Source: Cellvibrionaceae bacterium
GTDB taxonomy: Bacteria > Pseudomonadota > Gammaproteobacteria > Pseudomonadales > Cellvibrionaceae
Direction: 5' to 3'
DNA: 14,661 bases
Assembly (NCBI GenBank): GCA_030597965.1
Contig: JAUVQU010000040.1
Location: 1 to 14,661 of the forward strand
Shown here: positions 1-6,125 of the stretch, in pieces
Layout of the letters: every line of letters starts with the position of its first letter
Position numbering within the stretch: the first letter of the stretch is position 1
Notes under the pieces: model-generated
The model's input: the letters and a program-made list of their open reading frames with translations, nothing else
What the model was told of the DNA's origin: nothing
Databases searched by the model: none
Position numbers and translations under genes: made by a program

Positions 1-763
1 CAAAATCCTCTGGTGCAATACGGTACTCGGTAACACCGCCATTCTTTAACTCGGCCACATACGTACCGGCTGCCAAGCTAATTTCATCCAACCCATCCTC
101 AGAGTGAACAACCATGACATGCTCACTACCTAAGCGCCCCAATACAGTCGCCATAGGCTTGCACAAATCAGCGCTGAATACGCCAATCACCTGACGCGTA
201 ACGCCGGCGGGGTTCGTCATAGGGCCTAACATATTAAAAATAGTGCGCTGTGCCAGTTCACGGCGCGGGCCAATCGCGTGCTTCATCGCGCTGTGATGAG
301 CAGGGGCAAACATAAAGCCCACACCGATGTGCTCCACACAACGAGCTACCTGTTCTGGCGTGATGTCCAAAGCAACACCAGCCGCCTCTAATACATCAGC
401 AGAACCGGTTGAACTGGAAACCGAACGATTACCATGCTTCGCCACTCTGCCGCCCGCAGCGGCAACCACAAATGCAGAAGCGGTGGACACATTAAACAGA
501 TGCGCACCATCACCACCTGTGCCACAGGTGTCCACTAAGTTTTCTTGATTCAATTCAACCCTGGCAGCCAATTCACGCATCACAGTGGCTGCGCCAGTAA
601 TCTCATCGATGGTCTCGCCTTTTAAGCGCAACGCCACAAGGAAACCACCAATCTGTGCATCGGTCGCTTCACCCGTCATGATCTGGCGCATCACCGAGAC
701 CATATCATCGGTAGACAAATCCCGACCATTAATCACTTCGTTTAGAGCCTGCTTAATATCCAT
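1..763 (-). CDS. trpD: Anthranilate phosphoribosyltransferase (3' end outside window)
   Basis: TrpD transfers the phosphoribosyl group of PRPP to anthranilate, the second step of the tryptophan branch, in the cytoplasm. The visible part is the N-terminal 254 codons, beginning MDIKQALNEV. The family signatures are present: the PRPP-binding glycine loop GTGGDG (about residues 81-86), NVST (91-94) and KHGNR (109-113). The reading frame is open to position 1, so the C-terminal quarter or so is beyond the window. The start at 763 matches the usual family start, but the sequence upstream of it has only a weak A-rich ribosome site. The gene follows trpG on the same strand with a 160-bp spacer, which is long for this normally tight or overlapping pair. 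Identification is secure. Confidence 0.95.
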   Translation of the reverse strand, partial: MDIKQALNEVINGRDLSTDDMVSVMRQIMTGEATDAQIGGFLVALRLKGETIDEITGAATVMRELAARVELNQENLVDTCGTGGDGAHLFNVSTASAFVVAAAGGRVAKHGNRSVSSSTGSADVLEAAGVALDITPEQVARCVEHIGVGFMFAPAHHSAMKHAIGPRRELAQRTIFNMLGPMTNPAGVTRQVIGVFSADLCKPMATVLGRLGSEHVMVVHSEDGLDEISLAAGTYVAELKNGGVTEYRIAPEDF

Positions 764-820
764 AATGGTACTTTTTTATTGTTAAAGTGTTTTTATAATT
801 CAAGGGCGCTTCTAAAAATA

Positions 821-840
821 GTGATTTCACGTGAGAGCAC
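821..840. promoter_or_regulatory. Imperfect 20-bp palindrome between trpG and trpD
   Basis: The two 10-base halves, GTGATTTCAC and GTGAGAGCAC, are reverse complements at 8 of 10 positions, and the central TCACGTGA is perfect. It lies in the trpG-trpD spacer, about 60 bases before the trpD start. The shape is that of a dimeric regulator site. No regulator is known for it and chance is possible. Confidence 0.3.
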
Positions 841-923
841 CAAAATAGGGACCCTGAAGCCAGTACGGAACAACCAAAAGTAGGTGCCACGAGGCAATGT
901 GGCTATCGCGTGAAAAGTGTATC

Positions 924-1508
924 TTAAGAGGTACCCTCAAGAAAGTTGCGTAGCAGGTCGTGACCATGATCGGTCAAGATCGACTCCGGATGGAATTGAA
1001 CCCCTTCAACATCCAGTGTCTTATGGCGCACCCCCATAATCTCATCCAGCTCACCGTCTTCCGTTTGAGTCCACGCGGTAATTTCCAAACAATCTGGCAA
1101 GGTATTCTTGTCAATCACCAGAGAATGGTAGCGGGTGGCCTGATAAGGATTGGAAAGGCCCCTGAACACACCTTTATCGGCGTGATAAATTGGCGATGTT
1201 TTACCGTGCATAACCTGACGGGCACGCACAATATCGCCCCCAAAAGCCTGCCCAATGGATTGGTGCCCCAGACAAATTCCCAACAGTGGGATCTTGCCAG
1301 CAAAACGCTCGATTACTGCCACAGAGATACCCGCTTCGTTTGGGGTACAGGGACCGGGAGATATGACAATCTTCTCCGGAGCCAAAGTCTCAACCTCATC
1401 TACCGTGATTTCATCATTACGAACTACCTTGATGTCCGCACCCAGTTCCCCCAGGTACTGCACCACGTTGTAGGTAAAAGAGTCGTAATTATCGATCATT
1501 AAGATCAT
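924..1508 (-). CDS. trpG: Anthranilate synthase component II (glutamine amidotransferase)
   Basis: This is the glutaminase subunit that supplies ammonia to TrpE for making anthranilate from chorismate; in some bacteria the same subunit also serves aminodeoxychorismate synthase for folate. The 194-residue length is typical. The class I amidotransferase motifs are complete: the oxyanion-loop region SPGPCTP (50-56), the nucleophile Cys79 in GICLGHQ, and the His173/Glu175 pair in QFHPES. The N-terminus MILMIDNYDSFT is the family's standard start. The gene is first in a probable trpG-trpD operon; trpE is not next to it here. An extended -10 element lies about 85 bases upstream. The long antisense open frame across this gene is a shadow. 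Confidence 0.96.
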   Translation of the reverse strand: MILMIDNYDSFTYNVVQYLGELGADIKVVRNDEITVDEVETLAPEKIVISPGPCTPNEAGISVAVIERFAGKIPLLGICLGHQSIGQAFGGDIVRARQVMHGKTSPIYHADKGVFRGLSNPYQATRYHSLVIDKNTLPDCLEITAWTQTEDGELDEIMGVRHKTLDVEGVQFHPESILTDHGHDLLRNFLEGTS

Positions 1509-1592
1509 GAACTGCTCACTTAACTTTTATTAATTGACCATGGAGTTTTCATTCACTGAGGTGCCAACTTTACCCGCATCAGAAAGGGCGCG

Positions 1593-1601
1593 ATTATAGC
1601 A
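1593..1601 (-). promoter_or_regulatory. Extended -10 promoter for trpG
   Basis: On the minus strand the sequence reads TGC followed by a perfect TATAAT, the extended -10 form that can work without a good -35 box. No convincing -35 hexamer stands 16-18 bases upstream. Transcription would begin near 1586 and leave a leader of roughly 78 bases before the trpG start. Confidence 0.6.
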
Positions 1602-1738
1602 CAAGCCTAACCGGTCACTGCCAGCCAAAACCGTCGATTTTCCTACCCTCTCACCAATATTTGTGCTTATACTGGATCACAGTCAGAATTTATAACAACA
1701 ACATTAATAGCAATTATTGATAATTACAGGAAGGTATT

Positions 1739-1969
1739 ATGGATTTAAATCATATGCGCACCATGTACGAAGTGGGCCGCCTCAGCGACGCCACTATTGT
1801 TGATGACCCTAAAGATCATTCTTGCACGGTGGAATGTCATGACCTTTGGGGACATACCCTGCCCCTTACCGCAGAGGATGGTAAGCCCTGCCACTACCCA
1901 AACCATGACCAAGCCGAAGAAGCCGCGCACGACATAGGCTTCCAGCAGAAGCACGAAATCCACCATTGA
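1739..1969 (+). CDS. Small His/Cys-rich protein of unknown function
   Basis: I do not recognise this 76-residue protein. The start is well supported by the strong ribosome site AGGAAGG six to ten bases upstream, and the gene ends just before a good terminator, so it is likely a real single-gene unit. The protein has no signal peptide or membrane segment and is acidic and polar. It holds ten histidines and three cysteines, grouped as C29-x3-C33-H34 and C51-H52-x3-H56 with a His-rich tail ending HEIHH. That pattern could bind a metal ion, but this is inference only. An AT-rich palindrome (AATTAT, two bases, ATAATT; 1712-1725) stands directly upstream of the ribosome site. Confidence 0.75.
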   Translation: MDLNHMRTMYEVGRLSDATIVDDPKDHSCTVECHDLWGHTLPLTAEDGKPCHYPNHDQAEEAAHDIGFQQKHEIHH

Positions 1970-1993
1970 TAGAAAGCTGGGGAAAGCACATAT

Positions 1994-2021
1994 AAAAAAG
2001 GCCGCTTAATGCGGTCTTTTT
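1994..2021. terminator. Intrinsic terminator, probably bidirectional
   Basis: The stem GGCCGC / GCGGTC (six pairs with one G-T wobble, loop TTAAT) is preceded by a run of A and followed by five T. It follows the small plus-strand gene by about 25 bases. The flanking A and T runs would let it also act on the minus strand. Confidence 0.85.
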
Positions 2022-2144
2022 ACTGAGAGTAAGACTGGCCTATTCGGAAAAATCTAAAAACATCCCATCACTAATTAAGGTGATTACGAATTTTTTAAAT
2101 CCCCCCATGCACACCATTATCTTACATGTCTTTTTCACGCCCAA

Positions 2145-2169
2145 CGGCGGTTTCTAGGTTAAACTGCCG
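2145..2169. other. Hairpin upstream of tcdA
   Basis: CGGCGGTTT and AAACTGCCG can pair over nine positions, with one G-U wobble in RNA, around the loop CTAGGTT. No T run follows on either strand, so it is not a standard terminator. It ends 53 bases before the tcdA start and may lie in its leader. Confidence 0.4.
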
Positions 2170-2222
2170 CACAAACACACCCTAGCCAAGCCGCCTTTTA
2201 CTGATACCAGCCTGAGAACACC

Positions 2223-3074
2223 ATGAGCACTGACCCATCCAATAATCCACACACTGAGACTGGCCCACAACACTCAGAGGCTTTTCTGCAACGTTTTGGC
2301 GGCATTGCACGACTCTATGGCAATCAGGCACTGAATGACTTACAGCAGGCGCACTTTGCCGTGATCGGACTGGGCGGTGTTGGCACATGGGTAGCCGAAG
2401 CACTGGCTCGCAGTGGTATCGGTGAGATCACGCTGGTGGATTTGGATGACATTTGCATCACCAACACCAACCGTCAGATTCACGCACTCAGCTCAACAAT
2501 AGGCCAGTCCAAGACCGTCGTTTTAGCCGAGCGCCTAAAGGATATAAACCCTGAACTAAATATTCACATCGTTGATGATTTTCTCGATGGCGATAATATG
2601 ACCGAGGTAATTCACGATGGCATTAACCTAACGATCGATGCCATTGACGCGGCGCAGGTAAAAGCCAAATTAATTGCACACTGCCGTCGCCAAAAGAAAC
2701 TCGTGCTCACGGTAGGTTCTGCCGGGGGAAAACTCGACCCCACGCAAATTACCCACGGCGACCTGACCCGCACCACCAATGATCCTCTGCTGGCCAAAGT
2801 ACGCAACAGCCTGAGACGTCTGCACAACTTTCATAGAAATCCGAAACGTTATTTCTCCGTGGAAGCTATTTATTCCAAAGAACAGATGACCTATCCCGAC
2901 GCTGACGGCGGCACGTGCAATACCAAGGCCAATCTTGACGGTAATTTAAAGCTGGATTGCAGTGGAGGCTTTGGGGCGTCGACGATGGTCACCGCCAGCT
3001 TTGGACTGATCGCCAGCTCCCGGGCCATTAGAAAGTATCTGGATAAATGTAATCGCAATCGCGAGAATAGCTAA
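2223..3074 (+). CDS. tcdA: tRNA threonylcarbamoyladenosine dehydratase
   Basis: TcdA (CsdL, YgdL) uses ATP to cyclise N6-threonylcarbamoyladenosine at position 37 of ANN-decoding tRNAs into the cyclic hydantoin form. The fold is that of ubiquitin-activating E1/ThiF/MoeB enzymes. Visible motifs are the nucleotide loop GLGGVG (49-54), the acidic stretch LVDLDD (71-76), NTNRQ (81-85), Cys232 in GGTCNTK, and the C-terminal LDCSGGFGA (244-252). At 283 residues it is slightly longer than the E. coli enzyme, because of a polar N-terminal extension of about 20 residues. The ribosome site is a modest GAG about ten bases upstream. Its stop overlaps by 4 bases with the 3' end of the convergent csdE, its usual functional neighbour in enterobacteria. 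Confidence 0.95.
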   Translation: MSTDPSNNPHTETGPQHSEAFLQRFGGIARLYGNQALNDLQQAHFAVIGLGGVGTWVAEALARSGIGEITLVDLDDICITNTNRQIHALSSTIGQSKTVVLAERLKDINPELNIHIVDDFLDGDNMTEVIHDGINLTIDAIDAAQVKAKLIAHCRRQKKLVLTVGSAGGKLDPTQITHGDLTRTTNDPLLAKVRNSLRRLHNFHRNPKRYFSVEAIYSKEQMTYPDADGGTCNTKANLDGNLKLDCSGGFGASTMVTASFGLIASSRAIRKYLDKCNRNRENS

Positions 3075-3562
3075 CCCTGCACAGCTTGGAACACCGCATC
3101 GAGCAGCGCACGAAAACCATTACTGCGTGAGCCGCTCAAATGCTTATCCAGCTCTAACTCTACGAACAATTGATCCAGCGCACGTCGATCCAACGCCTCT
3201 TGAGAACAGCCTTGAGCACCTGGGGAACAGCCCTGAGCGCTTGGAGAACAGCCTTGAGCGTCCGAAGAAAGACCCTGCACCGCCAGTAACAGCAGTACTA
3301 CCAACCCTTTAATAATCCGGGCATCCGCATCAATAGCAAATTCATGGAAACCATCTATTTGACGATGCACCAACCACACGTTACTGGCACAGCCTTTGAC
3401 TAAATTATTGGGGTTATGAATCGATGGCTTTGCAGCCAGTCTATCGCCCCATTTAATTAATTGGCGATAGCGATTTTGCCAGCCCTGCCCCATCAAATCA
3501 TTGATGCAAAGGCCCGTTAAATCATCCGCCAGAAAAATCGACTGCTCAGAAGAGGCACTCAT
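3071..3562 (-). CDS. csdE: SufE/CsdE-family sulfur acceptor with a heptapeptide repeat insert
   Basis: SufE-family proteins accept persulfide sulfur from a cysteine desulfurase and pass it on. The acceptor is Cys58 in VKGCASNVWL. The segments NRYRQLIKWGDRL (30-42), RIIKGLVVLLL (82-92) and the C-terminal LSGSRSNGFRALL (142-154) resemble E. coli CsdE more than SufE. At 163 residues the protein is longer than the usual 138-147, and the excess maps to residues 95-122, four consecutive heptads: VQGLSSD, AQGCSPS, AQGCSPG, AQGCSQE. These add three cysteines not normal for the family. The start codon overlaps the tatD stop (TAATG), which implies translational coupling. The partner desulfurase is not in the window. 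Confidence 0.9.
   Translation of the reverse strand: MSASSEQSIFLADDLTGLCINDLMGQGWQNRYRQLIKWGDRLAAKPSIHNPNNLVKGCASNVWLVHRQIDGFHEFAIDADARIIKGLVVLLLLAVQGLSSDAQGCSPSAQGCSPGAQGCSQEALDRRALDQLFVELELDKHLSGSRSNGFRALLDAVFQAVQG
3202..3285 (-). repeat. 21-bp in-frame tandem repeat inside csdE
   Basis: Three close copies of a 21-base unit occupy 3202-3222, 3223-3243 and 3244-3264, and a diverged fourth lies at 3265-3285. On the plus strand each good copy contains GAACAGCC followed by TGAGC. The period is a whole number of codons, so the encoded heptapeptide AQGCSxx repeats without breaking the frame. Confidence 0.9.
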
Positions 3563-4362
3563 TAACTGCGGCCTTTGCTCTCATCACACAAATTAAATAA
3601 TTTGTGTGTGTTCTGCCAAAGGATTTCTGTCATGTCGCTCAATGGTATATCCCGTAAGTCCGCCAGCGCCTGAGCCACCTGTGGTAACCGGCTCGGCTTA
3701 TTAGGTTCCCCCTGGTAACCCGACAAGGGCATATCTGGCGCATCGGTTTCCAACACCAGCGCCTCTAACGGCATTGATGCAATTGCCCTGCGTGTTTTGG
3801 CCGCGCGCTCATAGGTGATTGTACCGCCAACCCCAATATAGAAACCCAAACGCCAATACTGCTGAGCCTGCTCAAGACTTCCAGAGAAGCCATGAATCAC
3901 ACCGCCACAAAGACCGGCGGTTTCAGACAATAATTTGAGCACTTCATTATGCGCTTTACGCACATGCACAATGACGGGTAACTGATACGCCGCCGCCAAG
4001 CGTAACTGCAATTCAAACAAAGGGATTTGATCTTTTAACGGTGTCTCAATCACACCATCCAAACCACACTCACCAACAGCAACCACCCCACTGTATTCAG
4101 CCAGTGCCGACCGCATTAACTTTTCCAGATCGCTCAGCGGGCATTCCGTCGTCCACCAGGGGTGAAGCCCAATGGCTGAATACAGGTTTACACCATGAGC
4201 ACTATTTGAGGAGCACAAGACTTGTAGTGTTTGCCACTGCTTAGGATAAAGCCCTGGCACCACAATCGTACATACGCCCGCTTGCTTTGCCCCCTGTAAA
4301 TACTCAGGTAAAGCATCGGCCAGCGGCGGAAGATCCAGATGACAGTGGCTGTCTATATACAT
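3562..4362 (-). CDS. TatD-family metal-dependent hydrolase (YjjV type)
   Basis: This is a TIM-barrel metallohydrolase of the TatD family, whose members act as DNases or have related roles. The closest remembered relative is E. coli YjjV, shared through HGFSGSLEQA, IGVGGTITY and LETDAPDMPLSGYQG. Probable metal ligands, counted from the chosen start, are His6 and His8 (SHCHLD), Glu98 (VGECGLD), His133, His157 and Asp207. The frame extends upstream to an in-frame ATG at 4383, giving seven more residues. I prefer 4362 because MYIDSHCHLD is the family-typical start, an AGG lies at the right distance, and a TAAAAT box at 4394-4399 would leave almost no leader for the upstream ATG. csdE follows with a one-base overlap. 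Confidence 0.92.
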   Translation of the reverse strand: MYIDSHCHLDLPPLADALPEYLQGAKQAGVCTIVVPGLYPKQWQTLQVLCSSNSAHGVNLYSAIGLHPWWTTECPLSDLEKLMRSALAEYSGVVAVGECGLDGVIETPLKDQIPLFELQLRLAAAYQLPVIVHVRKAHNEVLKLLSETAGLCGGVIHGFSGSLEQAQQYWRLGFYIGVGGTITYERAAKTRRAIASMPLEALVLETDAPDMPLSGYQGEPNKPSRLPQVAQALADLRDIPLSDMTEILWQNTHKLFNLCDESKGRS

Positions 4363-4512
4363 GGGCGGCCTATATACATACATTCTTCATGCTATTTTAC
4401 CTGAGTTTAGCGGCTCGAATCTCACAGCATAGACAACAAAATTCTACTCAGAATCAGTAAAAGGTGCGATGCTGCGCCCTTACTTGCCATTAACTCCGAT
4501 TAACGCCTCAAC

Positions 4513-5262
4513 ATGACTCAATGCACCAATGAACTTAACTTTCCGCTGATCTTTAACGGCATGAGGTCGGCCACCTTAAGTTTACTGGAAAAATACGAGA
4601 TATGGGTGGGACAACCCATGCGACACCACTCATTCGAGGTGGTGTTGGGCCGAGGTAAAAAAACCTATCTGCGCCATCATCCAGCATCTAGTAGAAAAAC
4701 GCTCAATCCTTTCAGTAAAAATCAGCGCGGAGCCGATATTTTCACATTGGTATACGGTCGCCTGTGCATCGCCGAAATGTTTGAGGAAGAAAATTTTTGG
4801 CGCTGGAAATCACACCACGAGATCAAAAACTATCACCCCTCGTCTGGCCCGACCAACCCCCTAGTCAATATTAGTCACATAGTGCTGCATGAGTTCGCAC
4901 ATTATATTCAGGCTAACTTAGGGCAGCGCTCCAGAGGTTCGGTACACAACACTGAGTTTTATTCTATTTTGAAAAGGCTATACAGCGATAACGCACAAGA
5001 CATTGTTTATAGTTCACTGCTTTTGGCCGTTCAACCCTGTGGGCCAACCACTCAAAAATTGCTCACCCACATAGAAAAGAACGATTGCTCCACACAGCTC
5101 ATTAAAAATGTAATCGTGGGAGAATTCGTGGCTTTTGATCACAAGAATAAACGCCATCAGGGCACTGTGACTCGACTCAACAAACGCAGAGCGACCGTAA
5201 TGACAAACTCAACACCTTCATTAAAGGCGCTCATCCCCTACTCAAAGATTTTGAAAATATAA
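4513..5262 (+). CDS. SprT-like zinc metalloprotease-domain protein
   Basis: This 249-residue cytoplasmic protein has a SprT-like zinc peptidase core. HEFAH (126-130) is the HExxH motif with catalytic Glu127, and SVHNTEFYSILKRLY (143-157) supplies His145 as the likely third ligand in the family's H-x3-F pattern. No signal peptide or membrane helix is seen. After residue 200, EFVAFDHKNKRHQGTVTRLNKRRATV resembles a small KOW/SH3-like beta module often found at the end of such proteins. Its basic character would suit nucleic-acid contact, which is inference. The role is unknown; known SprT/Spartan relatives degrade DNA-crosslinked proteins. The ribosome site is poor, and an internal ATG at 4561 is the alternative start, though it would lose 16 residues. 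Confidence 0.8.
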   Translation: MTQCTNELNFPLIFNGMRSATLSLLEKYEIWVGQPMRHHSFEVVLGRGKKTYLRHHPASSRKTLNPFSKNQRGADIFTLVYGRLCIAEMFEEENFWRWKSHHEIKNYHPSSGPTNPLVNISHIVLHEFAHYIQANLGQRSRGSVHNTEFYSILKRLYSDNAQDIVYSSLLLAVQPCGPTTQKLLTHIEKNDCSTQLIKNVIVGEFVAFDHKNKRHQGTVTRLNKRRATVMTNSTPSLKALIPYSKILKI

Positions 5263-5271
5263 AACCAACAG

Positions 5272-5303
5272 CAAAAAAGAACGCCTTTAGGCGCTAAGTT
5301 TTT
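5272..5303. terminator. Probable terminator between sprT-like gene and VOC operon
   Basis: A short GC stem CGCC / GGCG (5282-5285 with 5290-5293, loop TTTA) is followed on the minus strand by TTCTTTTTT and on the plus strand by AAGTTTTT. It is weak as a stem but well placed to end transcription from both convergent sides. It lies inside the decayed dehydrogenase sequence, where the same bases read as Ala-Pro-Lys-Gly-Val codons. Confidence 0.5.
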
Positions 5304-5381
5304 AACAATACAACGACCAGTGCCGCCTCCGGCACCAGTAACTACCGCCACTTGTCCTTTTTCAATTTTTATAACTTACAT
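5280..5381 (-). pseudogene. Remnant of a short-chain dehydrogenase/reductase gene (N-terminus only)
   Basis: On the minus strand an ATG at 5379-5381 is followed at once by TAA (5376-5378) and then, in the same frame, by about 32 codons reading VIKIEKGQVAVVTGAGGG and TGRCIVKNLAPKGV. TGAGGGTG is the TGxxxGxG cofactor loop of short-chain dehydrogenases, in its usual place after a VAVVTG strand. Similarity stops near 5280, and the sequence then runs into the 3' end of the sprT-like gene. The gene therefore carries a nonsense codon at position 2 and has lost nearly all of its length. The old start lies 23 bases after the VOC gene stop, so it was probably the third gene of that operon. Start at ATT within the frame is conceivable but would yield only a fragment. 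Confidence 0.78.
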
Positions 5382-5404
5382 TCACGCTGCTAAATAGGAT
5401 CGTA

Positions 5405-6097
5405 TTACACTTTACCCAGTAATTTTTTCACCAAGAACTTACCTAAGGCGGGCAACAATACACCCATCGAAGAAAGGTCGCTCAGCTTAAACTCTTTTAT
5501 TAATTGCCCTTCAGGGACCCCATCAATCATTTCTTTCATTCCAGAAAAATAGGGCTTGGTCATTGAATTATCTTGTATGATTTCCAATACAACACCGTGC
5601 CCTTCTGGCGTTTTCATGAAAGCTTGCTCATCCGGGCCAAAGACATTTTTGGTAAAATCCGTCGCCTCAACATAGTTCATCTGCGCCAAACCTTTAATTC
5701 CCGATTCAACCACAGGAACAAAGCCATTGGACGAGGCAAATTCATTGGCCGCTTCAAAGCCCTCCGCAAGGACACCATAGTGCTGGAGGTCTATCTGTCC
5801 ACGATCCAAGACTTCTTTGTACATTGTGGGTACGATTTTCCTCAATTCAATAAGCTCAATTTGCAGGTCACCCTGATAAGCAAATGCCGCAGAGATCACA
5901 ACCTCTTCGCTCTTATCGCCACGGTATTTGGCATTACTCAACGGTTTTTCGTCGCGCATGACAACCCAGGGGCCAATGCCGTACTTGTCATGCCAATCCT
6001 TCATGCCTTCATCAATATCATCGACGATATAGGCAACCTGCATAATCTTTCCCAGCTTTGGGTTGAGAGTGGGAATCTGAATATCAAATGTGCTCAT
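5405..6097 (-). CDS. VOC-superfamily (glyoxalase-fold) protein
   Basis: This 230-residue protein has the paired beta-alpha-beta-beta-beta layout of the vicinal-oxygen-chelate superfamily, which includes glyoxalases, epimerases and ring-cleavage dioxygenases. The first module begins KIMQVAYIVDDIDEGMKDW (17-35), the second near LQHYGVLAEGFEAA (104-117). Candidate metal ligands at the superfamily positions are Gln20, Glu81, His106 and Glu172, all inferred by position. The substrate cannot be read from sequence. The true start is 6097 (MSTFDIQIP); the frame extends upstream into the preceding gene without support. It begins 28 bases after the oxidoreductase stop, so the two are probably co-transcribed, and an SDR remnant follows. 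That company suggests degradation of an aromatic, terpenoid or similar compound. Confidence 0.85.
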   Translation of the reverse strand: MSTFDIQIPTLNPKLGKIMQVAYIVDDIDEGMKDWHDKYGIGPWVVMRDEKPLSNAKYRGDKSEEVVISAAFAYQGDLQIELIELRKIVPTMYKEVLDRGQIDLQHYGVLAEGFEAANEFASSNGFVPVVESGIKGLAQMNYVEATDFTKNVFGPDEQAFMKTPEGHGVVLEIIQDNSMTKPYFSGMKEMIDGVPEGQLIKEFKLSDLSSMGVLLPALGKFLVKKLLGKV

Positions 6098-6125
6098 AAC
6101 AATACTCTCAATAATTAGGTCAGAT

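Noticed and set aside
960..1502. Long plus-strand open frame antisense to trpG
   Set aside because: It mirrors trpG over nearly its full length, has no recognisable protein content, and the minus frame carries all TrpG motifs.
1509..1590. Possible trp leader peptide on the minus strand (a 10-codon frame MKTPWSINKS with one Trp codon)
   Set aside because: A single Trp codon and no visible terminator/antiterminator pair make classical attenuation unconvincing.
3202..3285. The 21-bp repeats as a CRISPR array
   Set aside because: The copies are contiguous without spacers and lie in frame inside csdE.
3127..3312. Plus-strand open frame with repeated SLE/NSLE phrases
   Set aside because: It is the reverse reading of the csdE repeat; its apparent repetitive protein is a by-product of that repeat.
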